NCBI GenBank assembly: GCA_013399695.1
Contig: VXAU01004951.1
Location: 314,240 to 378,239, forward strand
Reading direction: 5' to 3'
Origin: Formicarius rufipectus
Lineage: Eukaryota; Chordata; Aves; Passeriformes; Formicariidae
DNA: 64,000 nucleotides
Below are positions 25,010 to 36,475 of the stretch, piece by piece. How positions within the stretch are numbered: position 1 is the stretch's first letter; each line of letters begins with the position of its first letter. The notes under the pieces were generated by a model, which had not been told where the DNA came from, made no database searches, and saw nothing but the letters and a program-made list of their open reading frames with translations. A program made the position numbers and the translations under genes.

Positions 25010-25258
25010 TGTGCATTGGCACTTGCAGGGGAGGTGAGTGAAATATCCTCTCTGAGGTGCTGCACTTCAGAGGACTTGCAGCATCATGCTTTCCTTCTGG
25101 AAAATGAAAGAGCAATCTCAGTTGTGTTACCAGCACCGCTTCCCTCAGCACTCTAGGTTTCCCTTGGTGGCATCCCATCCAAATATTGACTGGAGTGAAC
25201 ATTGCTTATCTTGAGAAATCGATGAGATGACAGCCCAAGGTACTGCAGTAAGAAGACA
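25010..25258 (-). repeat. 5S-rRNA-derived SINE
   Basis: Read on the minus strand, the segment from about 25250 down to 25145 follows 5S rRNA: 'catctcatcgatttctcaag', then 'ataagcaatg', then 'atttggatgggatgccacc' and 'agtgctg'. These correspond to the 5S internal control region and 3' end (GATCTCGTCTGATCTC, GCTAAGC, TACTTGGATGGGAGACC, GGTGCTG). The 'ccaccaagg' after the GGATGGGA word and the following 'gaagcggtgctggtaac' are typical of the 5S-headed SINE3/AmnSINE-type family of amniotes and not of a plain 5S gene copy. The tail below about 25080 is diverged, so that border is approximate. The many control-region changes make pol III activity unlikely. Confidence 0.7.
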
Positions 25259-25329
25259 AGTAAGGAGATGTGTATCTACCTCTAAGTTTTTTTTCACCTC
25301 AAAAAATGTTTCCCTAATCCAATGGCGTT

Positions 25330-25650
25330 GCAACAATATGCAGTAATTACTGTGGCTGCATCCATCTCCTTTGATCTAATCAGACAGATATTATATGTTA
25401 AGTATCAATTGATTATTAAAAGCATATTTGCTGATGCTTCCAAATCCACATAATGATGCATAAACAGTTATTTACTGCACAGCTATTGGAACTCAGCAAC
25501 TTGACTTGCTTTTTACAATCAGTATTTATTTAACATGCAATGACCATCCTGTCCCATTAAAGCTAAATGTTTAGCTGTGTTTAGGGCACTTAATTTTAAA
25601 GCTTTTCTTATGGTAATATCAAGTGATTACAAAAAACCATTGTCTTAGGC
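25330..25650. promoter_or_regulatory. Candidate conserved enhancer, A+T-rich
   Basis: A dense, non-repetitive group of factor-like words: 'gtaattactg' near 25343, TCF/LEF-type CTTTGAT at 25369-25375 followed by 'ctaatcagacag', 'caattgattattaaaa', 'ataatgatgcataaac' and 'gcacttaattttaaagc'. No open frame above 60 codons crosses it. It begins about 70 bases from the 5' end of the 5S-derived SINE. Constraint is inferred, not shown. Confidence 0.45.
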
Positions 25651-26464
25651 ATTTGAAGCCATGCAAACATTTCAGAAAAGTCATGCTTTGATAGCTTGCC
25701 TGTGATATTACCCTGGGCCATCATAGACAAATCATTATGGTGCCTCTAGTAAAGTAGAATTTTTTGACAATGTAGTGGTGCTTGAGTTTTAAAATCTCTG
25801 TATGACCTTGTGTTCTCTGAAAGGCTGAACACCTCAACTTATGTCCAAATCTCTTGGGATGTTGGATATTGAGGGTTCCTTATCCGAACAGAGTCCAGTT
25901 TTCTTATTCGGGAAAAGCAGATCTCCTCTTTATGACAGGTCTCAGGATGTTTAATGCTGTAGGTAGAGTCTTAAGAGGCACAATTTTCTTGACATTATAC
26001 TAACTTGTGGAAAAATTAGACTACTTAAGAAAACTAGGAGATGTTTACAATCAAACTCTCTTCTTGTGTTTCTTCCATTCTCATTGCAGGCTTGGGAGCT
26101 CCAGCCAATACATTCTCAGTAGTTCCCTTGCCACTAGGGTAGTTAGGGTGAAGGACCCTACAGAGGCTGAGAACTTCTCTGTAATGGAGTAATGTAATCA
26201 TAAATTTTGGAAAATGAGGTGGTGATTAACTGGGCATAGGTGTTGAGTGTTGTTCACATGTTGTTCAGTTGTGATGGTTGGTGTGCGTGGCAGGGTGTGG
26301 AGCAATTTGGGTGTTCCTCTGTTCAGTTCCTGAAGGTCCCCCTCCTTCTGTCTTTACTCCCAGACTAGGAGCAGTCAGGGTATGTTTTTTTTCTTGCCAG
26401 AAGATGGTTGAAGGCTTGATGGTAGGGCACATGTTCCATCTGCCTGCCCTTTCTGGAGCCTGCA
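25651..26464. other. Unique non-coding DNA
   Basis: No exon or repeat is recognised. Open frames are 60-82 codons and featureless. Confidence 0.6.
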
Positions 26465-26765
26465 GAGCTTTCTTGCAATTCCCTTACGCTTCAAAGCAAA
26501 TAAATAAATATTTGCGGAGTTATTAAAGATTTATTGAAAATGCTGTATATTTAAACCATCTTGCAAAAAAAAAATAGATGGCTGAATATTTATTATTTAC
26601 ATGTTAGGCATCCTCTATGTATTTATTTATTCCTCCTTAATCCAATCCATGTTTTTTAAATATTGCAAAAGGCATGTCAATAATACAACAGGTTTCCATT
26701 AATCCAGAGGAATAATTAGAAAACATTTAGGATAATATAGCTCTGTACAAATATTGCATGATCCT
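26465..26765. promoter_or_regulatory. Candidate A+T-rich regulatory element
   Basis: The block carries repeated forkhead-like words ('caaataaataaatatttgc', 'gtatttatttattcc') and homeodomain-like words ('ccattaatccagagg', 'ggaataattagaaaac') in complex sequence, with only one short A-run (about 26565-26574). A+T content alone could explain it, so confidence is modest. Confidence 0.35.
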
Positions 26766-27529
26766 GTGAAGAGGGGATTTTTGAACAGCCACTGTCACCT
26801 GTGTAGCTGGGGCATATGCAAGCACCCCTCACCATGTTGGGCAGGGGCTGGCAAGCTCCTTGGATTGCTAGTGTGCTATCCTACCTCTTCTGATCACACT
26901 TGCCTTGCAAAGAAGTCCTTGAAAATAGCAAGCCTACTTCTTTAGGGACTGCTGTATTTAATCACTTTCTTGTGAAGCAAGGCGGTTTCCTACTTGGGAA
27001 CACGGAACACTCCAGATTTGCACTCAGCGCAGTGTTGTGGCAGAGGCAAGGTAGTTGTGCAATTGCTCTTGCAGGTTTCCCAATGTCCTTGCTCCATGCT
27101 GACAGGTCTTCTGCTGTGTTACATTTTACCTAGGCACATGTAATATTCTTTACCAGGAACAATCGTGTGAGGAGGTGATCAATTATTCTGTTTCCAAAGA
27201 TGATAACAAACTTCTAGTTGTACTGAGATTTCAAGATACGAGGAACTTTCATTTACAGCTGCTTGTTCCTTTTTCTTCCCTACAACTGCCTTAGTTCAGA
27301 GATTTCTGCATTCTGTTACTGTGGCTGGAATTCTACTTATTTAAATATTTAAAAAAGTTGCAGTTTGCTTTGTCCCTTCCCTAGTCCTTCTCACAAGGCA
27401 AAATTAGCAGCCTTATTCCCTAGACTGTACTGATTAAGGATTTGACCTTCTTAGTGCTAAACTTTGACTGGAGAGGACTCTCCTGGTTTCTTCACTGTCC
27501 TTTATCACACAGCCTTTAATGTCAGAAGT

Positions 27530-27600
27530 GCAGAAATATTTGAATCCAAGTTTCATCTAGTCCAGCTGTCTGACACATCAAAAGGGGATTTTATGTGCAT
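27530..27600 (-). repeat. Possible very old CR1 3' end
   Basis: 'Gtgcagaaatatttgaatcc' followed by 'catctagtccagctgtctga' resembles the reversed CR1 terminus, where 'catctagtcca' is diagnostic. The 'gttggaagggacc' word that should precede it is missing, so the call is weak. Confidence 0.35.
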
Positions 27601-27727
27601 GAAAGATGTTCACACCTTCAGTTTGAGATCATACACCTAGTTGAATAGAGAGCCTAATCCTTAACACAGATCAAGCTATGAAGCAAATAAGTTTTGGAGG
27701 TGCTGTTAATTGACTATTACAGCCATG

Positions 27728-27765
27728 TTCGTTCGTTCTTTCTTTCTTTCTTCTTCACCCCCCCC
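27728..27765. repeat. (TTCT)n microsatellite with C-run
   Basis: TTCG/TTCT tetranucleotide units are followed by a run of eight C residues. It is likely to vary in length between individuals. Confidence 0.85.
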
Positions 27766-28627
27766 GTAAATAACCTATGTTTGGCCAGATTTAAACAACC
27801 ACTCATGGAAAGACCAGTACGGCTGTGAACTCAATAAGGGTGGGAGAGTACCACCTTGCATATACCTTAGTGTTGTGCAAGATCACCTCATCTATTTTGG
27901 GAGCAGAATAACTGTGTGGGAAGATGTCCTGTCAGATTACTCAGCTGCCTGGAGAAGTAGAGCACAGTAGCTTGATCAGCAAAGCTGTACTACTGTGTCC
28001 ACACTTTTTCTAGGACTAAGTTAAATCATTCTGTGTGGCACAGAAATCTTTGCTGTCCAGAGCCTAGGGCCAAACAGCTCTTGCCTTCAGACAATGCAGA
28101 CTGTAAATCTTAATGAACCTAGTCTGAGCTCCAGCCTTTAACTTAGTATTATGTTCCTAAACCTATAGCAGGCAAATTGCAGACTGCTTTGAAACTTTCA
28201 GTGGTTCTGTGCAGGGGATTGGATTGTTGTTGTGCAGGGGGTTGTTTAGTTCACTGGGGCTTTTTTTTGACTTAGTTGACTAATGCAAAAGGAGACAGAC
28301 CCCAAGATTAATGCTGAATGAATTGACTGTAGCACTTGTCTAGCATTAGCAGCCAGCCTGTCTTTCGCCTGAGGAAACAGTGAGACAAGGAGCATACAGA
28401 TTTTGAGTAAAACCCTAATAGGAATAGGACTTAAGGACATCTTATTCCCATGGTGCTGTTAAACTCATTATTTCACCTCTTTGTTATCCCCAAAGCAGTT
28501 TTCCCTAATCCTTTGTTGTTTCCAGTCTATAGAAGAATATCTAAATTTCAGTCATTATTTGCTATATATTATATCATGATTCCTGTTGAAGTCAGGGCTG
28601 AACTTTGGCATTCTAGCTGTACAAAGA

Positions 28628-28715
28628 AGGAGCTAAGGCATAGTTATTTGACTGATACCTCATGTGAGGTCTCCAGCAGAGCTAACAGCTGAACCTCAGC
28701 CTTGTAAGTATCACC
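28628..28715 (-). repeat. MIR-like SINE fragment
   Basis: 'Ggagctaaggcatagttatt' followed by 'gcagagctaacagctgaacc' parallels the reversed MIR core ('ggaactgaggcacagagag', 'gcagagcagggaattgaacc') at the expected distance. It is diverged and the ends are not visible. Confidence 0.5.
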
Positions 28716-30431
28716 TGAATTGCCAGGAAGAATTCCATCTTTCCCTGCTCTTTCATTTCAGTTTTAATAGACTGACAACACTAAATGTGTGTCTCCCTCC
28801 AAAATATGACTGCCCAAATGAATAGTCAGAGAAGAAAGAACTATATGTATGTTCTTGCTCTAGCTTTCAAAAGTCCCTGTTTACCATTTTAACATTTGCA
28901 AATTACCATTTGAGCTGCTTGTCAAATCTTTTGCCTTGTTGGCCTGTGAAGCAACATCCAGCTGCCTTGTGTTTTCATGTCATCTCACCTAGTAAAGTGC
29001 ATTTGCAGTTGGCCAACACATGGTCTTTCGTATGGTTTCTCCTGAGCATGTTATGGCAGATCAGACAGCTCTGAAAAGGGGATCATTAACAGGATTGAAG
29101 GAGAATCTCAGAGAGTCAGAAGGTTTGCAACAATAAGCTTAAAACCACAATGAACTTTCCTCAAAGGAATGACAGGAAGTTCTGAGCTTGTACAGGAGTA
29201 GGTTAGGATTTAGCCTGGCTTAAGTGGGATGGAAGACAAACGGTGTTTGCAGAAGGAGATGAGCAAGGTTTGGAATATAGAATGTGAGAGTTTGATCTGA
29301 AGCTTGTGGGGGAAACGTATTAAGCATATAAAAGAGCAATGGACAAATGGGGACAACCTCTAGAGAAGGACTGTAGAAAGATGGAATGAGAAAATATGTG
29401 ACCTTCTCCAGGGACAAAAACCCAAAATACAATAGCCAGTTTGGAAACAGTAAAGACTGTGGATCAGTATCAGAGTCCTACAAGGTGCTTAATGCTCCAA
29501 TACAGCTTACAAAAAGGCTTTTGCACCTAATGTCATCAGTCCTTATGGATGGTGGGGCAGTTACTCCATCAGGTGAGAACATGGCCCAACAGACTAGTCC
29601 CTTATTGAGCTGAAAACCCTTGGGTCCCATTTTTAAACTGGCACAGTAAGAATAGGAAGAGTAGCAGAGCAGTCTGCTCCTGTCTTATTGCACGAAATCC
29701 TGTCAGTGCATCAGCAAGGGCATGCAAAAACTTTACTGACTATGGAGACTTTTAGAACACCTAATCTTTTAAGACTAGTCCCACACAAACCTCTCCGTCT
29801 TTCTTATTCCTTTTCCTTTGCTATATTGCAGCAGGCTGACTTCTAGAACCCAGTGATGTGTTTCAGCCCATCCTCTGAGAGGATTGAGTTGGATGTAGCC
29901 TAAGAGGTGGTGAATAACAGCAGGACAGCAGTGAAAGGATAAGGAAGGAAATTTTATATTTTTAAGGAATAGCTTGCAGCTGTCCAGTGTCTTTCCATGA
30001 GTTTTGCATATGGAGACAATATTAATTTTGTCAGTAGGAACATGATAATGAAAAAGTAAAGTCTTTCCCCTTTCTGTATAAAATCTACTTGCAAAAGAAG
30101 AGAGGGCAAATTAGTTGAAAAGGGTCCCTGCCATCTCCCTAGCATAATGGAAGCGCAAGCAATAAAGTAGGAGAAACTCTGTGTAGAAAATGTATCCCAG
30201 TGTGAAGCAGAGGAGACTCTGTGGGCAGACGTACATTGGCATTAGAATTTGGAGAGAACACACATTGGCATATTCAGTGCGTTGGTTTTTTTGGCAAATA
30301 GCTGAGCTTGAATTAATAAAATGTTCAGATAAAAATCAGGGTTTTATTAAAGTGTGCTCACACAGCAGCAGCGCCTGGCCGGGCTCCTGGAACGTGAGCT
30401 GGAAACCTGCCAGCCATGCTCAGGAGTGCTG

Positions 30432-30449
30432 CTTATCATACCTGATAAG
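30432..30449. promoter_or_regulatory. Perfect inverted repeat of two GATA sites
   Basis: CTTATCA and TGATAAG, perfect 7-base reverse complements, are separated by four bases (TACC). Each arm contains a full WGATAR consensus. Palindromic GATA pairs are known high-affinity sites for two-fingered GATA factors. Confidence 0.6.
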
Positions 30450-30572
30450 AAGGTCCTGCTGTGCAAGGGTGTGAAAGGGAGTGCGAGAGGAGGAGAGGAA
30501 GCTGGCAGCAGTCCACCTGCTTCTTGCCCCAAGCCTTGTTCTGAGCCCACTGGCCCATAAGGGTTTGTCCCC

Positions 30573-30580
30573 TATATAAA
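30573..30580 (+). promoter_or_regulatory. TATA-box-like element
   Basis: TATATAAA preceded by CCCC and followed by CTCAG, in a locally G+C-richer setting. Isolated TATA words are common by chance, and the nearby GATA pair is the only supporting context. Confidence 0.4.
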
Positions 30581-30800
30581 CTCAGTGCACGTTGAAGGAG
30601 AAGCACACAGAGGCTTCCTGGAGAGCAAACAAGGCCAATTGCTTGCATGACAGCTCCCCTCTCCTTCCTCTGCTCCCCCTGCTCGCCATTCCACAGCTAG
30701 CTCCCTGCTGTATTTGAAACAAGACTTTTTCTTTACTTTGTCTCTTCTGTGTCAGTTTGCTTGGTGCCAGATCTCAAAGCTAATTAAAAGGGGCATGGAC

Positions 30801-32214
30801 TGGGCTTACATTTTTTTCTTCAGTAGCGAGCTGTTGGCAGAGTTTCTGAGCTGCCAGAAGTGGGGACTGTGAACAGCAAGTTGGTGCTAACTAGGGAGTG
30901 GGAAGCAAAAAACTGCCCTAGCTCCTCTGAGTGGAGAAATGAATAAAGCACAATCTAGGCCCTTCAACAGACACTGCACAGGCCTACAAGTGCACTGCGT
31001 CTAACAATTTTCCTTCCATACTTTGCTTATGCTTTGCATTACACTGAACACTCTCAGCTTGTTCCTACTGCTTTGTATTCAGAGAATGTGCCCAATCCTT
31101 GTCTTCACTGTGTTGCACTCTCTCATGCCCCATGTGTGAAAATGTGGCAAAATCTGCTTTCTCAGGATATCAGACTCTTCCAAATTCCTAGCAAAAATAG
31201 TTACAGTGGTTCTCAAGCCAATACTGGAGAATAGTTCACAAATAAATGCTCACCTTCCTGTATTACCAACTTACCTCCATGAATTGCATTTGTCCAGTCC
31301 TGGAATAGAGGACATAATCTGTGAGACTTGCTAGGTCAGTCACTAAGTGGTGACACTTGATTTTTTTCAGTCAGAGGAGGAGGAAACTACTGTTGGGTTA
31401 ATTCATGCATACAGGAAAATTGAAGATGATAGACACAATATTGGTATGAGTATGCTACTCTGCAATAATGTTTCTGGCTAGCTTCCAGCATTTATTCTAA
31501 ATACGGTGTAGACAAGAACAGTAGCCTTCACACATCTTACTTAGACCATCCTCCTTGGTACAGTTTTTTCCATTTTTAAAAACAGTGTTGTTCACCTTTG
31601 GCTTGACTTTAAACTTAGGGCCTGTTGTGTCTCTGATTTCAAGGAGCCTTAAACTAATATGCTTAGACTTAATATGAATTAAAAGAGCTACCAGCTTTGT
31701 CGAATGCCTCTAGTATGGCATAGTATCTACCTGGTACTAAATAACAATTCCCAACTGCATCTCCATCCTAGTACCACATCTTGTGAGTCACCTTCACTGT
31801 ACTTATCTGTAAAGATGTTTCTTCTGGTTCAGTAACTCAAGTACCCCAGACAGGGGTAGGGCATGGGGAAGCAGGACAAGTTTTGCCTGATCACAGAAAC
31901 TGCTTGTGTAACTTCACTGAGGGCTGCACTCTTTGGGATAATTGATGATGGCATTATTCTCCTTCCTCTTATTCTGCACCACTGTAAAATTCCACATGAA
32001 TTGCTGTCTTTTCTGCCTCCATCCTCCAGCATTCATGTTTTAAGTGTCCAAACAGGGGCAGAGCTGTTAACATGCTTGGGATTACAGTATATCCACATCA
32101 CTGCTCAAAGACTCTCCTCAAAGCTGGGCAACTTTCCAGCACCTCATCTGCCTGCCTGCTGCATCACTGTATCTAGCCCCTTACCTCCCACTCTCTCCCC
32201 TCTGCTGCCCGCCC
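30801..32214. other. Unique non-coding DNA
   Basis: No exon, RNA or repeat is seen. A 118-codon plus frame (31863-32219) has no domain and ends in a C-rich, Pro/Leu-rich run. Confidence 0.6.
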
Positions 32215-32445
32215 CCTAAATGCGTTTGTGCTGACGGGCCCATCTTTCCTCATCCACAGACAGGAGATGTGATTAGAGAGAATCTAATTTGTTTGGAGTG
32301 CTCTGGCGACGGAAGGAAATTATTCTGCAGCAATATTTGCAAATGCATTCATCATGGAGTCCCTGGCAATCCGTCACTGTGAGCTGATGACTTTGTGATC
32401 TTCATGAAGGTCTGATTAAAAGTGCTTTCTAATGATCAGCCCAAC
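32215..32445. promoter_or_regulatory. Candidate conserved non-coding element
   Basis: A complex, repeat-free block with CpGs retained ('gctgacgggcc', 'ctggcgacgg', 'caatccgtcac') and factor-like words ('gatgtgattagagag', 'tctaatttg', 'gcaatatttgcaaatgc', 'tgattaaaagtgctttctaa'). It directly follows a C-rich stretch (32160-32216) with G4 potential on the minus strand. No frame of note. Conservation is inferred. Confidence 0.4.
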
Positions 32446-35400
32446 TTCCAATCCTGCTCTTCCTGTTGTTTGCTTAGACAAAAAGAAGGGGTGAGGACAG
32501 AGGCTAGCCATGCACTGTCTAAGCTTTGTGTCCCTTGAGTCCAGATTAGACATATGAACCTGGTCAGATGACACTGAACTGCTACCACAGTTCGAGGTCC
32601 TTCAGTTCTCTGGTTTCTTCCATGTTCAGCAGCTTCATAAGGAACTGGCTTTTTTCATTAAATTTGAGTCTTCCACCTTGCCCAGGGTGAGGAGATTTGT
32701 ACGAGGCCTGGAGCTCTCTCCACACCAGATATTCAATCTTAGATACCTTCTCACTTTGACTGTCTTGCAAAATTATGTTGCACCTCCCAACACCAGAGCT
32801 TGGTCACAATCAAGAAACACAAGGGGGTGGGAGGGAAGTGGTGGTGGAGTGGATGACAGGATCCAGTGAAAAGAAACAAGACAGGTCTTGAGTGGTTTGG
32901 CAGCACCATCCTGAATGTTGTGTGGCCTCATGGCTTCTCTGTTATCTTGTAATCCTTTGCAACAGCTCACAGACCTCCTTAGCCAACTACATTTTGGATG
33001 GGAGTTACAGAACAAGAGAACCTAGGATGTATCAAAGACAGAGGCCCAAGGCCAGTCATGGGAGAGCAAAGAGAAAGGGGCAGTTACACAAATTGTATAC
33101 TCGGCATATGAGACTTGATAGAGCCATCTGATGTCTGCAGGGGCTGAGGGGCTGGCATGCCTGTGCAGATCCTACCTTCACATCCAACATTGTGAGCATG
33201 TACATCTTGCTTCCTCCTCTCTGTGATGTCACTTTGATTTTAACTGAACTAAATAGACTTGTCATGGAAATGGCAGCCCAAACAAAGCAGGTAAGAAAAC
33301 CAGGCCAGGGTAGATCTAAACCACTGTTAACTGTGCTTCCAGTGACCTAGGTAGCATATGCAACATGTATAAGCCTGAACTTCCACCCCTACCTATGGCA
33401 AAATTTGGTATCTCTCAGACTTGTGTTTTTGGTCTGGTGAGTACATAACAGATACTCTACTGTAGTCTCATGTAATAACTGTTCTATCAAGCCTATACTT
33501 TAATGGGACGGTATTCCATTCCTAGATGTTGCACTGAGGTCATTCCTGTGCTTCTACTAGCCTCAGTCCAAGTTACTGTGTTGTAGCCCCTCTATTTCTC
33601 TCTCTACTAGCCTGTGCTTCAGCAGTAGCAGCTGATCTGAGTTCATTAGATACACAGTAAAAATTCTTGAAATGGTGTGCTCTTCCCCAGATTTTCAAAG
33701 CACAGCTTTCCACCATTTTATGATCTGCTTCTCTTTTCCCCTTGTGGGTGCCCTTTGGCTGGGGAGGTCTGGGTGACATTTGCTTACTCCACTCTCTTCT
33801 GCCATGACTTGGTACTGGGATTATCTTCATCCATCTGGCTCGTCGTTGTGACTCAGACTCCGTATTGTACTAATATGTATTAGTGTAGCAGTGTATTAAA
33901 AGGCTCTGCCACCAGACTAATTCAGTATCACCCATGGCATTCCCTTCTTACTGCTGCATCTTGTGCAACCCCTGCAAAGCTTTCTTTGAAGGTTGATATT
34001 TCTGCCTCACTGTTGTACCCTGCTAAACCAGTTCAGTTTGGTGTAGTCTAACCTCTAAACCTCTAAGTTTCTAGTAAAAGATCACATTACTATGTATTTG
34101 TTTTGTCAAGCACATAAGAAGAAAATTGTAGCTCACCATAGGAAAAAGCATGCTTGTTGTTCTGCTTAGACAGTTTTTTTCCCTTCTGCTTCAGCAGGAG
34201 AGGTCCCTCAGAGAGGCCAAATTTTCATGCTTGTACTTAGGACTTTTGCCTCATCTGGGCTTCTGTGGCTCTTAGCAGTGGAGTGCAACTATGGTAACTC
34301 TATTTGGTCAGATTACTGTACACATACCTGGAGTTTGACTTACTCAGAGTCTCCAGTACTAGGGAAATGTTGAGTATGAATAAGAGTAAAAGCAATTTGC
34401 CTGGTTATAATCTGGGGTAATACAGTTTATCAGTGTTGTATGAACACCAGGGAGATGCTAGGATCTATGTATTCTTTTGCAGCAAGGTACTTGTGTGTGT
34501 TGAGGCACATAACTTTGAAGATACATGAATTACTGGTGACCCACCCCATTGCCTTGGAGAACGTGGATTCTGTGTGAGAGCAGCACATAGACCCTAATTG
34601 TTTTGCACAGCTCTGCTACAGTTTCTATTCACACCTAGCTTTGAAAACATCAGAGATGTTTCTTGAAATGCTATGTTTCTTGACCCCTCTGGAAGTGAGG
34701 GTGTGCTTGTCTAGCACAATGTTTGGGAGGTGGCTCTGACGTATGAGAGAGGGAGGCAGGAGGAGGACCAGCTGAGGATAGACCTTCATGTGGCTTGCTC
34801 CCCTCTTGGTGCATGGGGAGGTGGTCACAGGCTGTGTCACACCATTAGAGATGAGTTTAAAGCTTGTCTAAATCTACCCCTGGTAGCCCATGCACCTTTA
34901 AAAGCACACATTGTGCTTATTGAGAGCAGATATCACTGCAACTCTTTGTCAAACCCATAACCTGTTCAGGATGCTGTAGAACTTCCTGCCTCAGCTGGCA
35001 GTTGAGGATTTGGGGCTTTTTTTTTTTTTTCCCCCCCACCCCCAGCATCTGGAGTATACTTCAAGCAGCTTGATGCTTGATTTCTCTGTTCTTGAGGAAG
35101 TTACTAGAAGTGACTCTGTACCACATCACCTTCCACAGGGTACAAAATATTTCATGGTGACATCACCAAGAGATATGTCCTCCTCTTGCTTTGAAGAAAT
35201 AGCATAAATACAGACTGTGCCTATCTTGTACCTGCTGTCCTCTGATTTCTGTCTTATTTTCCCCATGCACACAGGCTTATGCTTCCTTTAGGCAGGAGGA
35301 TCTGGACTCTGAATTAGTTTTCATGCCCAGCTTTCTCTAACACTTAATGAAACTGTCTCATTTCAGCTTGATTCTGTGTTGTGGGTTGGAAGATCGTGCT

Positions 35401-36075
35401 GACAGATGGGAAAGAAAGAAGATGTAGAAAGAGGGTGCTAAACGAGATAAAGAGGGTTAGGTACTGCACTACCCAGGTAGCCAGGAAGAGCTCTAACCTC
35501 TTCTTTTGCTAATCTGGCTATCTGGATAAATAGACATGAGGTTAAAGGAGCAAATGCCTCTACATGTGTTGACCTGTAATGGATTCAGTAGGAGCAGCAT
35601 CCCACAATGACACATACTGGCTTCTCCCTGTTGCAGATTTGAGTTCAGCATCATAGGTGCCACTTTCAATGCTGGAAGCTTTGCTTGTTTTAAAATGTAT
35701 AAATGAAGGTGCAATGTAAATAGCAGTGAGGAAAGCTGCTGACTTGTTCAGACCATTAGGCAACCTTGAAGTTCCCAGGGATATCCCAGTGGGCATTTTC
35801 TAATGTTTTACATGTTACATGTGCAGTCTTTTAGCCAAGTTGTTATGCAAGGGATGTCCTTGGTAAAGTTCTTCTAACAGAGTATCTGTGCCTGATTTGC
35901 TATATGCTGCCTCCGCATGCCTTCCAGGGAAAGGGAACCAAGGACTGACTAATCAGTTATTCTCAGTGGGAATGGATAGAGTGTTGTGGGGTGGTGAATG
36001 TGGAATCATGGCGTGGGTTTTGGAAACATCCTTCAAGAGACAGCACTTCGTGAACCCAGACCGTGGAGTACACTG
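32446..36075. other. Unique non-coding DNA
   Basis: Nothing recognisable except a T14/C7 tract (35017-35043). Frames of 60-85 codons occur on both strands without features; several overlap in antisense (for example 32773-33015 and 32678-32869). Confidence 0.6.
35017..35043. repeat. Poly-T / poly-C tract
   Basis: Fourteen T residues are followed by seven C residues and CACCCCC. The same T-to-C order occurs at 23.66 and 60.01 kb. Confidence 0.85.
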
Positions 36076-36153
36076 AACAAAAGAAAAAGGAAAAAAAAAC
36101 TAAAAAAACCCCAAACAAACAAACAAAAAAAACCTAAAAAAACCCCAACCAAA
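36076..36153. repeat. AAAC/AAACC low-complexity block
   Basis: The plus strand consists almost only of A and C in AAAC, AAACC and AAACCCC units, the complement of the GTTT blocks elsewhere in the window. Confidence 0.85.
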
Positions 36154-36267
36154 CTGTGCTTGACCAGGGCTGTTCTAGGTAAGGTGTGAAACCTGGAGCA
36201 ACAAAATGAGCAATGTGTAGAAGCAGGGATAAGCATATGTATCTAAAATCAAAATTAAATAGTCTAG

Positions 36268-36475
36268 CAATAATTCAGCAAACCCATTTTACACCCACTC
36301 AATCGCTTGCTGGCAAATATTTCTAGCCACATTACCATCACTGTGTGGATTTAATATTAAGAACGATTGTGCAGCACAGTAAACTTCCCTAAGAAGTTTG
36401 GAAGTTATACATTTCCCTGAGTTATGAAGACAAAACATGGGCAAAGACACTAATATTGCCATATGCCTAACACCA
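36268..36475. promoter_or_regulatory. Candidate conserved non-coding element
   Basis: Repeat-free sequence with retained CpGs ('caatcgcttgctgg', 'aagaacgattgtgc') and words such as 'gcaaatatttctagcc', 'gatttaatattaag' and 'cactaatattgcc'. No frame crosses it. This is inference from texture. Confidence 0.35.

Larger units (their letters stand above)
26766..30339. other. Unique non-coding DNA with minor repeats
   Basis: No exon is recognised. It contains a possible CR1 remnant (about 27530-27600), a TTCT/C tract (27728-27765) and a MIR-like fragment (28628-28715), listed separately. Confidence 0.6.
30340..30800 (+). promoter_or_regulatory. Candidate promoter/enhancer block (GATA pair plus TATA box)
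   Basis: This locally G+C-richer block starts with 'gggttttattaaagtg', carries a perfect inverted GATA pair (30432-30449), and 124 bases further on a strong TATA word (30573-30580). It ends with a homeodomain-like 'gctaattaaaagg' near 30778. Plus-strand transcription would start near 30605. No meaningful frame follows (the first ATG, about 30647, stops within 20 codons), so any product would be a non-coding RNA or a non-coding first exon. The minus-strand frames here are featureless. Promoter activity is inference. Confidence 0.4.

Noticed and set aside
25145..25258. Possible functional 5S rRNA gene on the minus strand
   Set aside because: Many substitutions in the internal control region and SINE-type sequence after the 5S part show it is a decayed SINE, not a 5S gene.
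36076..36153. Interstitial telomere-like repeat (AAACCCC units)
   Set aside because: Units are irregular and do not match the vertebrate CCCTAA repeat; it is simple A/C low-complexity sequence.
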